From the NCBI GenBank assembly GCA_029339505.1, contig JAQISU010000071.1, forward strand, positions 124,001-188,000: 64,000 nt of DNA, written 5' to 3'. The notes under the pieces are model-generated. The model saw only the letters and a list, made by a program, of their open reading frames with translations. It had not been told where the DNA came from and ran no database searches. The position numbers and the translations under genes are program-made. This DNA is from Unio delphinus. Taxonomy: Eukaryota; Mollusca; Bivalvia; Unionida; Unionidae. This document shows, piece after piece, positions 1 to 9,261 of this stretch (position 1 is the stretch's first letter; each line of letters opens with the position of its first letter).

Positions 1-2030
1 ATCGTATTCAGCGATGTCTATGATCAACCGCGAAGAATATTTTGCATTGTCGTATCTTCCACCCTGGGTAAATTTACCGATTATTCTTCGTCCAAAATCT
101 TTTGCTTGTTCTTTTTTAATTTCAAATAACTCCTTAGACCAATTCAGGATTTGTTCTTCATTGAAATCTGGAAAATGTTTTCGCTGTTCGCTAATTATAC
201 GATCTAGATCGGGTTGTGGTAGCCAAACTTCTTTCTGAGCTTGATAGCATATAATAGCTTCGGAAACAATCAACGATATTAGCATACCACAATCAATCAT
301 ATATCGTAGTAACACTATTGGCATCCAGGCCTTTTCAGATATATGTCTACCAAGCCTAACATAACTACACGGATGTAACCCTGTAGCGAGTTCAAATGAT
401 ATCACACGAGCGAATCCGGTAAAATCAAAATCAGGTAATGGCCCATTAATCGCAACACGAGTCATTTCATATGTGGGGTGTCCAAATCGTTTAAAATAGT
501 TACTACATTCTCCATACCCGAGAAAACTTCCAGGATAACACGCGGATATATCAATTGAAATCATACCGCCACGATGGTATTTTGTATTCCACAGTCCTCC
601 ATGACCAAATTCGATGCAACTCAATTTAACGTCCTAGAGAAAATCACTTCGTGTTGGACGCCATGAGTTTTTTTCTCTTGCGAAGTGAGCTACCACTGAT
701 GGAATAGTAAAACTATCCGTTAATAGTTTTTCATGGGAACTCTCCGGTGAAAAATCATTAGCGATTTTTCTCATTCTGTTATCTAATTCTTCAATGCGAT
801 ATAATTCAAAATTTGGTCTTACAAATTGATCAAATCCTATTTCGGGATCTTCATCACTTCTAAGCAACCACACTGACACAGGATCATCCTTACACAGCGT
901 GTGAATAGCATCGAATAATTTCTCATTATAAAAAACGTCCCCGACGAACTCCTTAGGGATATATCTCACGGTTCTATCTCGTGGAAATATTATTACTGCA
1001 GCCGTCCACGCGTGTTTGTTATGATCAATAATTTTAATTGGAGCTCCTCGCCATTGATATTTCGGTTCGTATAATACTTCTCCGGTTATTGTCGTTACTG
1101 ATATTGGGAATTTTAATGATACTTCTAATTTAGCTATATCAGAAATCTTTGCACCGTGCTGTTTCACTGTCAGTTCCCATTCGGTTATTTTCCTACGTCG
1201 CAGATCAGTTAGTTTATTTCCTCGGGATGCATTTGTGAAGTGTTCCATTACCCGTGTTGCTACACAATTCAATGAACTAGAATATTTCATAAGAGCTAGT
1301 TTTGCAATATCGGGTTTATCATTTAACGGATATATCCCATAAACAATTGCTGTTACGGGATAAGATCTTTCGTAGTATGGTTTGTCGATTCCAGTTAGAA
1401 TTCCTGGTTTGGAATCTCTACTTACAATGACAGTTTTTTATCCTTGAGGATTGGTTCAAATTTATCCCTGATAATCCATTTGCCTTCGACTTCGATAATG
1501 AATTTTATTCTGAAAAAAATACTTCTGTTGGGAATTGCTTTGCAATTTACCTTGAATTTCCAGCCCCTTGGCGGGCCAAGGTGTGAAATTATCTCAGCTG
1601 CTCTTTCATCGTTCATAGTAGCATGGATGCTGGGTACATTGACATCTTCATCCATAATTCGAAATGTCGACCAACGGTATGCTGCACCGTCTCGGTAGAA
1701 TTCATTAAAACACTCCCTGATTTTACTTAGTATAGTTCTATCACCGATTAGACGTTTTGGCGTATCAGAGACTCTATCGAGATTTAATTTAGCATTTTTC
1801 TAGGGCTTAATTTTCGATAATCTCTTAAACTTCTTATCGAGATTGAATTTAGTATTTTTCCAGGCTTTAATTTTCGAAAATCTTTGGAATTCTTTCATGG
1901 TATAATCAATGAATTTAGTATTTTTAAAAGGCTTAATTTTCGATAATCTTTGGAATTCTTTCATGGTATAACCAATGAATTTAGTATTTTTCCAAAGCTT
2001 AATTGCTGATAATCTCTTGAACTCCTCCAT
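1..2030 (-). pseudogene. Family B DNA polymerase, N-terminal and motif A part, broken and truncated by window edge
   Basis: The start is the ATG at 2030, 42 bp from the divergent zinc-finger gene. The N-terminus holds about three imperfect 22-residue repeats beginning M-K-E-F-Q-R. The frame then stops at 1800-1802, shifts near 1436 (one G fewer than copy 2), and has a TAG at 634-636 where copy 2 has GAG. Between 634 and 1290 the conserved N-terminal polymerase domain is open (SLNCVA, RRRKITEWE, HAWTAAVIIFP). Below 564 the frame is open to the window edge and contains the motif A region (DISACYPGSF). The role would be replication of the element. Family assignment rests on motif A here and on motif C in copy 2. 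No clear exonuclease motif was recognised. Confidence 0.82.
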
Positions 2031-2072
2031 GTTATAATTAAAACAAGTATTTAAAAAGAAAAATATAGTATA
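2031..2072. promoter_or_regulatory. Divergent start region, polymerase / zinc-finger genes (copy 1)
   Basis: Only 42 bp separate the two divergent ATGs (2030 minus, 2073 plus). The spacer is AT-rich and contains TATA-like stretches (AAAATATAGTATA just before 2073). The equivalent spacer in copy 2 (55242-55283) is also 42 bp, so a compact bidirectional promoter is the simplest reading. Inference; no transcript data. Confidence 0.5.
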
Positions 2073-2387
2073 ATGAATCACTGCAAGTGGCTAATGATTG
2101 GATCAACAACCCCGTGTAACAAATCATGCAGAAGCGAATTCTGTGGGTATCATTTACAAAGCGTTCGCAACGGTTCTTTCGGTCCTCTCCCATGCCTCCA
2201 ATGTGGGCCTGGGGTAAGGGGAAAATTGCAGTTGTGTCTTGCTTGTGGGGGTAAACGATACAGGGAACTAAAACGCTATTATGACAAACGAATAAAAAAT
2301 GCAGTCATTGACCCCAACGATGACAAAATCATAAAAAACCCTCAAGATTATATCAAGAGGCTTATAATTAAAGCAGATATAAATTAG
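2073..2387 (+). CDS. Small zinc-binding protein (copy 1)
   Basis: A 104-residue basic protein with two cysteine clusters. The N-terminal one is around residues 4-27 (C4, C15, C19, C24, H27). The second is a zinc-ribbon-like C-x2-C (41/44) and C-x2-C (55/58), followed by a basic helix (KRYRELKRYYDKRIKN). The copy 2 homologue (54879-55241) is 120 aa and carries about 16 extra residues in the acidic linker, so copy 1 has a small in-frame deletion. The position next to the polymerase promoter and ahead of the structural block would suit a DNA- or RNA-binding regulator, but no function is known to me. Both copies keep all cysteines, which argues for a real gene. Confidence 0.7.
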   Translation: MNHCKWLMIGSTTPCNKSCRSEFCGYHLQSVRNGSFGPLPCLQCGPGVRGKLQLCLACGGKRYRELKRYYDKRIKNAVIDPNDDKIIKNPQDYIKRLIIKADIN

Positions 2388-2408
2388 ACAAATAGTATTA
2401 TTATACAA

Positions 2409-2858
2409 ATGAGCCAAGATTTCAGACCTCGTCCAGTGCTTGTTAATTACGAAGCCTCCAGTGATGGTGTTGTCAGGCACCGCAGACTAAAAGAACCGGT
2501 TGGATTTCTAAATAATATGGGATATTTGATGTTTTCAGCTGGGAGGAAGAAGTATCTCTGTCACAGATCCATCGAAGACGGCCTTGTGATTGATCACATA
2601 AATGGCGTGAAGACTGATAATTGTCTTGTGAATCTTCAAGCCGTCTCACAAAGTCCAAATGCAAAATTAGGTGGAACTGGCAAATACGCAAAACGCCCTA
2701 GGGGGGTCAAATCGTTTGATTTAGAAAAAAATGAAGAGAGAAGCTTTCAGTCGATAAATGAAGCCAGTAGATACTTTGACATTTGTATGCCTTCAATACG
2801 ATTTGTTGCAGAAAATATAATTAAAACTGCTCTGTCTAAAAGAAATGGTCATAAATAA
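2409..2858 (+). CDS. HNH homing-endonuclease-like protein (copy 1)
   Basis: 149 aa. The N-terminal part (YEASSDGVVRHRRLKEPVG) resembles the NUMOD4-type start of HNH endonucleases. The HNH core is present as CHR followed by VIDHINGVKTDN and LVNLQAVSQ. The C-terminus (KSFDLEKNEERSFQSINEASRYFDI) looks like a NUMOD1-type DNA-binding helix. Compared with copy 2 it lacks about eight residues just after CHR, between the first His and the DH pair, so activity is doubtful. It starts 22 bp after the zinc-finger gene, so the two are probably co-expressed. Free-standing HNH genes in viruses often act as selfish endonucleases; whether this one serves the element is unknown. Confidence 0.72.
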   Translation: MSQDFRPRPVLVNYEASSDGVVRHRRLKEPVGFLNNMGYLMFSAGRKKYLCHRSIEDGLVIDHINGVKTDNCLVNLQAVSQSPNAKLGGTGKYAKRPRGVKSFDLEKNEERSFQSINEASRYFDICMPSIRFVAENIIKTALSKRNGHK

Positions 2859-3479
2859 AATTCGTATACATCTGAAACGATTCAAGGGAGATAAATCCTT
2901 TATGAATAAATCCGCTGCAACTTACACTCTACTCACTAAGTTCCCTTGTATTATGCCGTCAAAGGAATTGTCCGTCTGCTATTACCTGTATAACCTTGAC
3001 TAGGCGCGCCGCACACGTGACTGTAATGGAGTAATACATAGTTTCGGAGTTGTATTTTTTAACAATTTCTAAAACCTTTTATTGTCGCTTGGCTAAAACT
3101 GCAATTTAAACAGTTGTATTTTTTTATTTAGACCATCTATTATACACTTTTAGTACAGACGTTCTTTATCGCGCTCAGCCGGAAGTGTTTTCCATTCATT
3201 GAATAGGTGGGAGTGGTTAAAATTCCTGTATACAGCTCTTTGTGATTTAATCGATAATGTATTTTGTCTAGAGAATTAGAACAGGGAAAATATACGTTGT
3301 TATTTAACAACTATATTATTTTGTTTAGTGTTTCATTTAAAATATTTATCTGTTTTAAATGTTGTGAAACAGTATTAATAAGTAATTCAAGGAAATAAAA
3401 TAACACACCCGTGAATCAACGCTGCTGTATTAGTCACCTTATATATATTACGGCTTGTAATAAGCTTGGGGCTTTCGAA

Positions 3480-3594
3480 AGCCAATCGACCAATCAAAAC
3501 TAACCAACGCCATTAACATGGGCGTGTGGTTGTCTTTTGTCAATAATGCAACCGGGTTAATTTAGTTTGGTTGCTTTTGATTGGTTGGATTGGC
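3480..3594. repeat. Inverted repeat with CCAAT motifs
   Basis: The left arm near 3481-3506 (AGCCAATCGACCAATCAAAA) is nearly the reverse complement of the right arm near 3567-3593 (TTTTGATTGGTTGGATTGG). The arms are about 25 bp with a spacer of about 60 bp. The arms carry paired CCAAT / ATTGG motifs. This could be a foldback element end or a promoter-like block; the sequence alone does not decide. Confidence 0.7.
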
Positions 3595-3639
3595 CGTAGA
3601 AAATCTGCCCCGTCGTTTCATGTTTGTGCTGTCTTGTGC

Positions 3640-3943
3640 CGTCCCACATCATTACATCACAAATTCCATCATCGTTTCATTGAATTATAATCCATCCTTA
3701 ATTAGGTCAATTAAGTATATGTATGACTACAATTTGCCGCAACACTCAAGCGGAGATTATATATGGCATTGTGCCGCCCCCACATCATTACATCACAAAT
3801 TCCATCATCGTTTCATTGAATTATAATCCATCCTTAATTAAGTTAATTAAGTATATGTATGCCTACAATCTGCCGCAACACTCGAGCGGAGATATATATG
3901 GCATTGTGCCGTCCATAATTAAGTTAATTAAGTATATGTTGTG
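3640..3943. repeat. Tandem ~134-bp repeat in the insertion
   Basis: The string CATCATTACATCACAAATTCC recurs at about 3648 and 3782, giving a 134-bp period. A shared tail (GCCGCAACACTC then GGAGAT, GGCATTGTGCCG) recurs again around 3870, 4215 and 4295. At least two full and two partial units are present, interrupted by the hairpin pair at 3939-4124. Confidence 0.8.
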
Positions 3944-4124
3944 ATGTCCCCCAAGCATATCTTCTAGGCGGTCTAAAATGGTGTTTGCCACGTTAGGCCT
4001 CCCTTTCGGAGATGTATGCTTTGGGGTTTGTTGTGATGTCCCCCAAGCATATCTTCTGGGAGGTCTAAGATGATGTTTGTCACCTTAGACCTCCCTTTCG
4101 GAGATGTATGCTTTGGTGTTCCCT
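3939..4124. repeat. Two tandem 92-bp hairpin units
   Basis: Both units start TTGTGATGTCCCCCAAGCAT, at 3939 and 4031. Each is a near-palindrome: an outer arm CCCCAAGCATATCTTC pairs with GATGTATGCTTTGGGG. In the second unit the inner arm GGGAGGTCTAAG pairs perfectly with CTTAGACCTCCC. The structure is MITE- or foldback-like. No other copy was seen in the window. Confidence 0.82.
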
Positions 4125-4423
4125 TGGGCTTGCATGGCACGCCCACCATCGCATCACAAATTCCATCATCGTTTCATTGAATAATTAACTTAATTATGTA
4201 TATGTATGCCTACAATCTGCCGCAACACTCGAGCGGAGATATATACGGCATTGTACCGTCCATTAATTAACTTAATTAAGTATATGTATGCCTAAAATAT
4301 GTTACAACACTCGAGTGAAGATATACGGCATTGTACTGTCCATAAAAAACGGGTCAAAAACAACCCCCCAATTTTTTTAATAATTAAAGGTAAAATGTAT
4401 TATATCTATATTTTTATAAAAAT

Positions 4424-4780
4424 ATGGATATCAAAGATGTAAATTCTATAATTGCTGAAATCTCAGATTTAAAAAATAGAGGGGTAGTATTATCTAAAGA
4501 TCTCGACTGTGACAGGATTGCCTCGGAATATGAAGACATTGAGTATCAGTCTAGTAAGGGTCGTTATGTTTTACCTAAGATGTACAGACTCGTGAAAGGA
4601 ATTCAAAAGTCCATCTATGCTTGTTTGTACGGTAACGATATTGATGTATTTATAACACTATTTAGCACCGTTGAAGCAATACGTCAAAAGCTCGGCCAAG
4701 AGTATCAAAAACGAGCTGAAATTAGTTCTAAGGTTCGTGATCTTAGAAAAATATTAAACGAGCAAAAACCAGTATCCTAA
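4424..4780 (+). CDS. Conserved small helical protein of unknown function (copy 1)
   Basis: 118 aa, predominantly charged and helical, with no membrane segment. The copy 2 counterpart is the C-terminal part (53976-54332) of a longer frame. The two align over the whole length, sharing N-S-I-(I/L)-x-E-I-S-(D/K)-L near the start, DIEY near residue 40 and SKVR-(D/N)-LR near the end. Conservation between diverged copies supports a genuine gene. The AT-rich leader just upstream (TATATCTATATTTTTATAAA) could hold its promoter. I do not recognise a family. Confidence 0.68.
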   Translation: MDIKDVNSIIAEISDLKNRGVVLSKDLDCDRIASEYEDIEYQSSKGRYVLPKMYRLVKGIQKSIYACLYGNDIDVFITLFSTVEAIRQKLGQEYQKRAEISSKVRDLRKILNEQKPVS

Positions 4781-4859
4781 CCACGTGAGCGTTACTATAA
4801 AAAATAGCCCTTCAGTAATTTTCAGGAAAAAATAATTTTTTTAGCGTTTTTTGTAACAC

Positions 4860-5138
4860 TCACATGGGATTTTCTCCTGAAAGGATACTCATCAGTTTAG
4901 GCTTGCTCATGAAGTTATGTGCGTACTGGATGATCTGGTTGTGATAGCAAGTAATCAACGCGACGCCTCCATTTTCACGTAGTTGTTGTTGTTGCCGCGT
5001 CGTTAACAAAAACTGTTCATCGCCGTTCTCAGATATTACAATTCTGAAACCCCCAGCGATGTTATTTCTGAAACACTCGCGGATAGCGTCGTACAGTTTA
5101 ACCTTGTCCGAGATGGATACGTTAGCTTGATGGTACAT
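4860..5138 (-). CDS. Hypothetical protein unique to copy 1
   Basis: 92 aa on the minus strand, opposite to its neighbours, starting at the ATG at 5138 and ending just after MSILSGENPM. Its third positions are visibly richer in G/C than those of neighbouring genes, and it uses codons (GTC, ACG, CGG, CTG) that are rare around it. Copy 2 has no equivalent; its matching gap (53693-53975) instead holds a hairpin. A glutamine run (QQQQ) lies mid-protein. It may be a captured gene or a chance ORF. The clean start, length and composition contrast favour a real, recently acquired gene, but no family was recognised. Confidence 0.45.
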   Translation of the reverse strand: MYHQANVSISDKVKLYDAIRECFRNNIAGGFRIVISENGDEQFLLTTRQQQQLRENGGVALITCYHNQIIQYAHNFMSKPKLMSILSGENPM

Positions 5139-5204
5139 TTATATAATAACTCAGCTTTTAATTGTGATAGTTTCACATTTGAAAACTCAGTTCACAAACA
5201 CTAT

Positions 5205-6320
5205 ATGGTAGGTGAATCGCTTACAACTAGATTAGCCCGAGAGCGGCTAGCAGCAATTAAAAAGTTTATAACGGTTCGAGACAGACTTCGCGAGAAATTT
5301 CAACAACGACAGCAAGCGCAGACTGACATTTCTGTGTCAAGTGAACAACTATTTACTCCGATAACAAGTGCGACCAAAGATGTGAAAAAGTTAACTGAAG
5401 CAGCGATATATGGAGATATTCCTGAAAAAGAACGAGCAAAGAAGGCGCCGCTGCTTGATACACTTGAAAAGATAGTAGCGGAAACTGAGAAAACATCAGC
5501 GTTGTTACAAAAAGAAACCGCCTGTTCCGAAAAAGACCAATGATGAAATAGTAGATGAATTACGCGCGCGATTTAACGAAGAAGGGTTAGCAGAAATTGA
5601 TAAGACTGAAGCAGCAGAGTTTCCTTAACTTGTTGTTACGACGTATGAAAACAGAAAAAAAATGTTAAAACCAGAACAGCACAAGTATGTAAGAGGTATG
5701 CAACATTGGGCTGATATATTTTACAAAATGAAAACTGAAAAAAGTCAAATTAAGACAGATAGTGCATCATACATTGAATATATCAATGCGGTGGGTATAG
5801 TGTATAAACGATATGAAGAACAAAAATCACAAAGAAAACCACAAAGACTGCAGCGGCAGCGACGACAACCTGCAAAAAAATATCTTTTTCACCTGCTAAA
5901 CAAGAAGAATCTCAACAACAACTACCACCCCAAGCTTCGCTTGGACCATCTGATCGAGATGATGATACTTTTAGTTATTTACAAAATACGGATTTAGAAA
6001 AACTGGAGGAAGCATCTGATTATAGTAGTGGGAAGGGAATTTCTAAATCTCAGAAATTGCCAGTAATTTCAGGTAGTGGTCTAGTTACTTGTCCCGGTAA
6101 CATCCTAAGTGATATATCACGGTTAGAAGTACTTATGGGTGGAAAAGGAGCCGGAAACAACTCCGTCGAGATAATTAATGAAGCAGCTGATATCTGTAGA
6201 CGAATATTTGCCGGTGGTATCATGGATATTGATGTATATCGAGAACTCATTGATGAATTAGTTGAAAATCACAGAGACGCCCATGGTTATGATGAAAATC
6301 CTATGGATCTTAGCGATTGA
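5205..6320 (+). pseudogene. Conserved Polinton structural-block protein, broken (copy 1)
   Basis: The ATG at 5205 begins the N-terminal motif ESLTTRLARERLAAIKKF, shared with copy 2. The frame is interrupted by a shift near 5508-5515 (short A run), a TAA at 5626-5628 and a shift at a 7-A run near 5873. It then resumes to the conserved C-terminus (DISRLEVLMGG, NEAADICRRIFAGGIMD, ELIDELVE), ending at 6320. The middle is low-complexity and Gln/Glu-rich. I recall such a C-terminal helical module from other Polintons, where its role is unknown; the position just ahead of the capsid genes suggests a virion or assembly role. This was probably one gene rather than three. Confidence 0.68.
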
Positions 6321-6325
6321 TCACT

Positions 6326-6350
6326 AATTGAAAAACTACTAGTTTTATAA
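6326..6350 (+). promoter_or_regulatory. AATTGAAAA-CTAG-TTTTATA motif upstream of pVI-like gene
   Basis: The sequence reads AATTGAAAAACTACTAGTTT then TATAA, immediately before the next gene's leader. It combines an ATTGAAA box, a short CTAG-centred palindrome and a TATA-like end. Related strings precede several other structural genes in both copies, so it may be a late-type promoter element of the Polinton. Confidence 0.45.
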
Positions 6351-6354
6351 CAAG

Positions 6355-6796
6355 CTGATTATACACTACAACCATGATAAACCCGTAAGCGTCTACGTGG
6401 TGAACTCACTATTGCCTGTTTATAGAGCATATTACGGAGACGGTTTCGTCAATACCATTGCGGGGTTATTTACAAGAATGGCTTCCAAGGTGGCGCCGTT
6501 AGCTAAACAATTATCAATGAAAGCCATTGATATTATTAGTGACAAGGGAATCAGCGCTGTTGGAAATCTTGCCGGAAAGGCATTTTCTGCCGCGAAAGAT
6601 AAAATAGCATCATTGGTGCGACGAAAAAAAGCAACCAGTTGTACTGCCATCTACGACAGTGATGCCTGCAAGTGTAAGCAAAGCAATAAATAGCGCTGTG
6701 GAAGGAAAATTAGCGTCGTTGGCGAACAGTAACCAAGATGATATCGCAAACATGATAGCAGGAAGTGGTTTGAAACGAAAACAAAAACGACGATGA
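6355..6796 (+). pseudogene. pVI-like amphipathic capsid-associated protein, broken (copy 1)
   Basis: This matches the intact 143-aa copy 2 gene (52179-52610). The codon aligned with the copy 2 start is CTG (6355) instead of ATG. Downstream it reads YRAYYGDGF followed by a long small-residue amphipathic stretch (Ala/Gly/Lys) and a basic RRKK cluster. A 7-A run at 6624-6630 shifts the frame, so the conserved C-terminus (IANMIAGSGLKRK) lies in another frame and ends at 6796. The glycine/alanine-rich amphipathic composition recalls adenovirus pVI-like membrane-lytic or cement proteins and similar Polinton proteins. That assignment is inference. Confidence 0.6.
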
Positions 6797-6806
6797 TTAC
6801 AAAGAG

Positions 6807-6838
6807 TTTCACAATTGAAAACACTAGTAATGTTATAA
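6807..6838 (+). promoter_or_regulatory. TTTCACAATTGAAAA-CACTAG motif upstream of MCP (copy 1)
   Basis: TTTCACAATTGAAAACACTA is followed by GTAATGTTATAA and then the MCP start codon at 6839. The same module in inverted genomic orientation lies upstream of the copy 2 membrane-protein gene (48681-48708). The close spacing to the ATG suggests a short-leader promoter. Confidence 0.5.
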
Positions 6839-8254
6839 ATGTTTAAACGAACAGCTGATCCAGCGTTAGATATGGAAGCCCAAGTGCGCAAAAATGATTC
6901 TGTCCGCGATTATCAATTTTATTCCTATCATGCAATACAAGCAGATATTCGATCGCGAATTGAACTTCAAGTCCATGATACCAGCAAATACTTTCTACCC
7001 GCTGAAGCGTTTATCGAAGTAGAAGGAGAACTTGTACGACTTACTGATACTCCTGCTGTACCCGCACCGTATCCAGATGGTACCAAAGTCGGCTTAATCA
7101 ATAATGGTATCATGGCGCTATTTGAATCCGCGAGATATTTCATTAACGGAAAAGAGATTGAGTCTATAGAACGTGATGTTGATGTGGCTACAACAATAAT
7201 TGGGTTAGCAAGATACTCCGATGATTATACAAGATCAGCAGGTCCGTCTATGATGTTGGCAAAAGATAATAAAAACACTGCTGGACACACTCAATTTATT
7301 GTACGACGACCAAATGATCGTGATGGTCCTCCCGCCCCTGCTGCTATCGAGGATATGATTATAAATACTGATACCCAGTACAATCTAGGAGCTGCAACAC
7401 GAATATCAATGTTGGCAGGACAACGTAGATCGTTTTCATGTGCGATTCCGTTGCATTATATATTCGGATTCTGTAGAAATGTACGAAAAGTTATTTATGG
7501 AGCGAAGCATACATTAGTACTCATGCGAAAGGGTAGTGACAATGATGCAATCTGGAGAATTCCAGCAGATCCTGCAAATCCAGATGCTGACGCTGGTAAA
7601 GTCATTTTAACTAAATTGGTCTTGTGAATGCAAGTAATGACCCCATCAATTACCACAGAACAGCGACTACTATCATTTATGGATGCGGGTGGCAAATCAT
7701 TGCTAAGTTAGCTAACAACAACAACAGATGTTAAGCAATCAAATATCAATGGTACATTTACATGGAACTTGGCATCACAACAAGGCGTTTCAGCTCCACG
7801 TCATATATTTATCACGTTGCAGGATATGACAAGAGTGGAATCAAAATTGCACAGTCATATGATATTTGATCAATTAGGAGGTACTGAGGTTTCGTTGAGA
7901 ATAAATGGCCAGCAGGAACCATCCGAAGACATACAACTTAATTTCGGTCAAAACCATATTGTTCGCGTGTACCATCGTATGCTGTCATATATGGGCCGTG
8001 ATCAAAATGTTGATACTGGTTTGCAAAAATCGCAACATGATTTTAAGAACTTGAATCCGATATACTACTTTTCGCTGGAACATCTTGATTTAACAAGGCA
8101 ATCCGTCGTTGATATACACTTCAGAGCCAATGTCCTTCGTGGCGTTATTGCTAATTATAGAGCGGTTGCTGTTATTCTCAGCGACAAATCAATGTTGTTA
8201 GAAGGTGTTGGTGGACGAATGAGAATCGTTGATGCACCAGTGGAAAATATGTAA
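6839..8254 (+). pseudogene. MCP: Major capsid protein, double jelly-roll type, two nonsense codons (copy 1)
   Basis: About 472 codons in a single frame, homologous along its full length to the intact 470-codon copy 2 gene. Shared landmarks are NNGIMALFESARY, DVDVATTIIGLARYSDDY, GAATRISML, FGFCRNVRKVIYGAKHT, NGQQEPSEDIQLN, the FSLEHLDL region and LLEGVGGRMR near the C-terminus. Two in-frame stops, TGA at 7625-7627 and TAG at 7709-7711, both fall at positions where copy 2 has a Trp codon (TGG), so both are G-to-A changes. No frameshift is present. The protein would form the hexon-like capsomers of the virion. The double jelly-roll assignment is from family resemblance and position, not from a structure. 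Confidence 0.85.
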
Positions 8255-8314
8255 ACGAAACTTGAAGAGTTTCCAATTATATCAATTGAAAGCATCAATG
8301 TGTTTTACAATAAA

Positions 8315-8785
8315 ATGACATATAGTGTTGTTAGTGTCAAGCTGACTGATGGTCAAATCAAGAAATTGCGATCAAAATCCGCTAAAGAATGTGGAACAAG
8401 AATAACGTTGAAACCAGCGCAGATGTTCGGCGGTACACATAAAATATCACTGACGGATCGTCAAATAAAACATTTCAATGATGCACTAAAGAAACAGCGA
8501 GGGATTCAAATTGTATTTTAAAAAGCCGCAGTCGCCAACATGATAAAATCAGGTGGTATATTTCCATTGTTAGCTGCAATACCAGCATTGATTGCAGCGG
8601 CTGCACCAGCAGTGGCGAAAGCGGCTGCGTTGGGAGCCGTTGGGACCGCGGCAGGGATGGCGTTAAAAAAGGCAAATGGGAAAGGATATAAAAAAAGGGA
8701 AACGGTATTGTACCTACCAGGAACCCCGTATTCATGGTACAGCGGAAAGGGTCTAAGAAGATACCAGGAATGGTTTATTAGTTGA
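8315..8785 (+). pseudogene. Membrane-active core-like virion protein, one nonsense codon (copy 1)
   Basis: The start at 8315 gives MTYSVVSVKLTDGQIKKL, aligned with copy 2. The N-terminal half is a Lys/Gln-rich module with recurring DGQIK / DRQIK sub-motifs. A TAA at 8519-8521 interrupts it. The same frame then continues through a hydrophobic Ala-rich helix (GGIFPLLAAIPALIAAAAPA) and a basic C-terminus ending in GTPYSWYSGKG. Such an arrangement (repeat-like N-terminus, Ala-rich membrane-interacting segment, basic tail) is common in Polinton structural blocks and resembles adenovirus core or lytic peptides. The exact role is inferred. It lies between MCP and protease, as in copy 2. Confidence 0.7.
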
Positions 8786-8801
8786 AAGCCCAATTCTCCC
8801 T

Positions 8802-9248
8802 ATGTCCAATTTTGATTTAATTGATGCTGCTAAAAAACTAGCGATAAAAAACTTCAGAGGGGTTTTTATGAGAGATCAATTACCGAGAAAACCTAAACGC
8901 GTTGAAACCGGTATCATCAATCTTGATAACAGCAGCGGATCGGGAACTCACTGGGTTGCATTCGCGATCGATCCGCGTGGGATTGTCTATTTTGATTCAT
9001 ATGGGTTAGCTCCGCCAAGCGAGTTTATGCAGTATATAAATTCTTCGATGAAACTCAAAGAGCTTCCGATTTTTTATTCCACGCTGCCAACACAACAATT
9101 AAATGATCCACCGATATGCGGCCGTGAAGTATTAAATGTCCTCGCGGAGATTTCATCGTCACAGAAACCACCTCATCTGGTTGTAAATAAATACACGAGT
9201 GGGAAATTACAAGGTAATTTTAGAGAATCAATAAATCGAAAATACTAG
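8802..9248 (+). CDS. PRO: Adenain-like cysteine protease (copy 1)
   Basis: 148 aa, open from ATG to stop. Catalytic elements of the adenovirus-type maturation protease family are visible: GTHWVA with His50, YFDSYG with Asp65 and DPPICG with Cys106, preceded by a Gln in LPTQQ that can supply the oxyanion hole. The length is a little short of adenain (about 200 aa). It should cleave capsid precursor proteins during virion maturation. It begins 16 bp after the core-protein frame. The variable C-terminus (NRKY) differs from copy 2, which ends in a longer basic tail. Confidence 0.9.
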   Translation: MSNFDLIDAAKKLAIKNFRGVFMRDQLPRKPKRVETGIINLDNSSGSGTHWVAFAIDPRGIVYFDSYGLAPPSEFMQYINSSMKLKELPIFYSTLPTQQLNDPPICGREVLNVLAEISSSQKPPHLVVNKYTSGKLQGNFRESINRKY

Positions 9249-9261
9249 AGTCTTTACAATA

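Larger units (their letters stand above)
2859..4390. mobile_element. ~1.5 kb insertion of non-coding repeat DNA, private to copy 1
   Basis: In copy 2 the HNH gene runs directly into the next gene, with only about 60 bp of spacer. In copy 1 the same two genes are 1,565 bp apart. The extra DNA has no convincing ORF. From about 3480 onward it is built of inverted and tandem repeats, annotated separately; 2860-3480 holds nothing I can identify. The composition and repeats suggest one or more non-autonomous elements inserted into the Polinton. Clear TIRs or a target duplication at the outer edges were not found, so the limits are approximate. Confidence 0.6.

Noticed and set aside
1444..1698. 84-codon plus-strand ORF over the polymerase N-domain
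   Set aside because: Antisense to the polymerase pseudogene; its sequence mirrors the conserved minus-strand frame.
3581..3944. 81- and 73-codon ORFs in the copy 1 insertion
   Set aside because: They lie in tandem repeats, share the same repeated peptide (SIIVSLNYNPSLI) and have no counterpart in copy 2.
7625..7711. Alternative genetic code (stops read as Trp) in copy 1 MCP
   Set aside because: One stop is TGA and the other TAG, both also serve as normal stops in neighbouring genes, and copy 2 uses TGG at both places.
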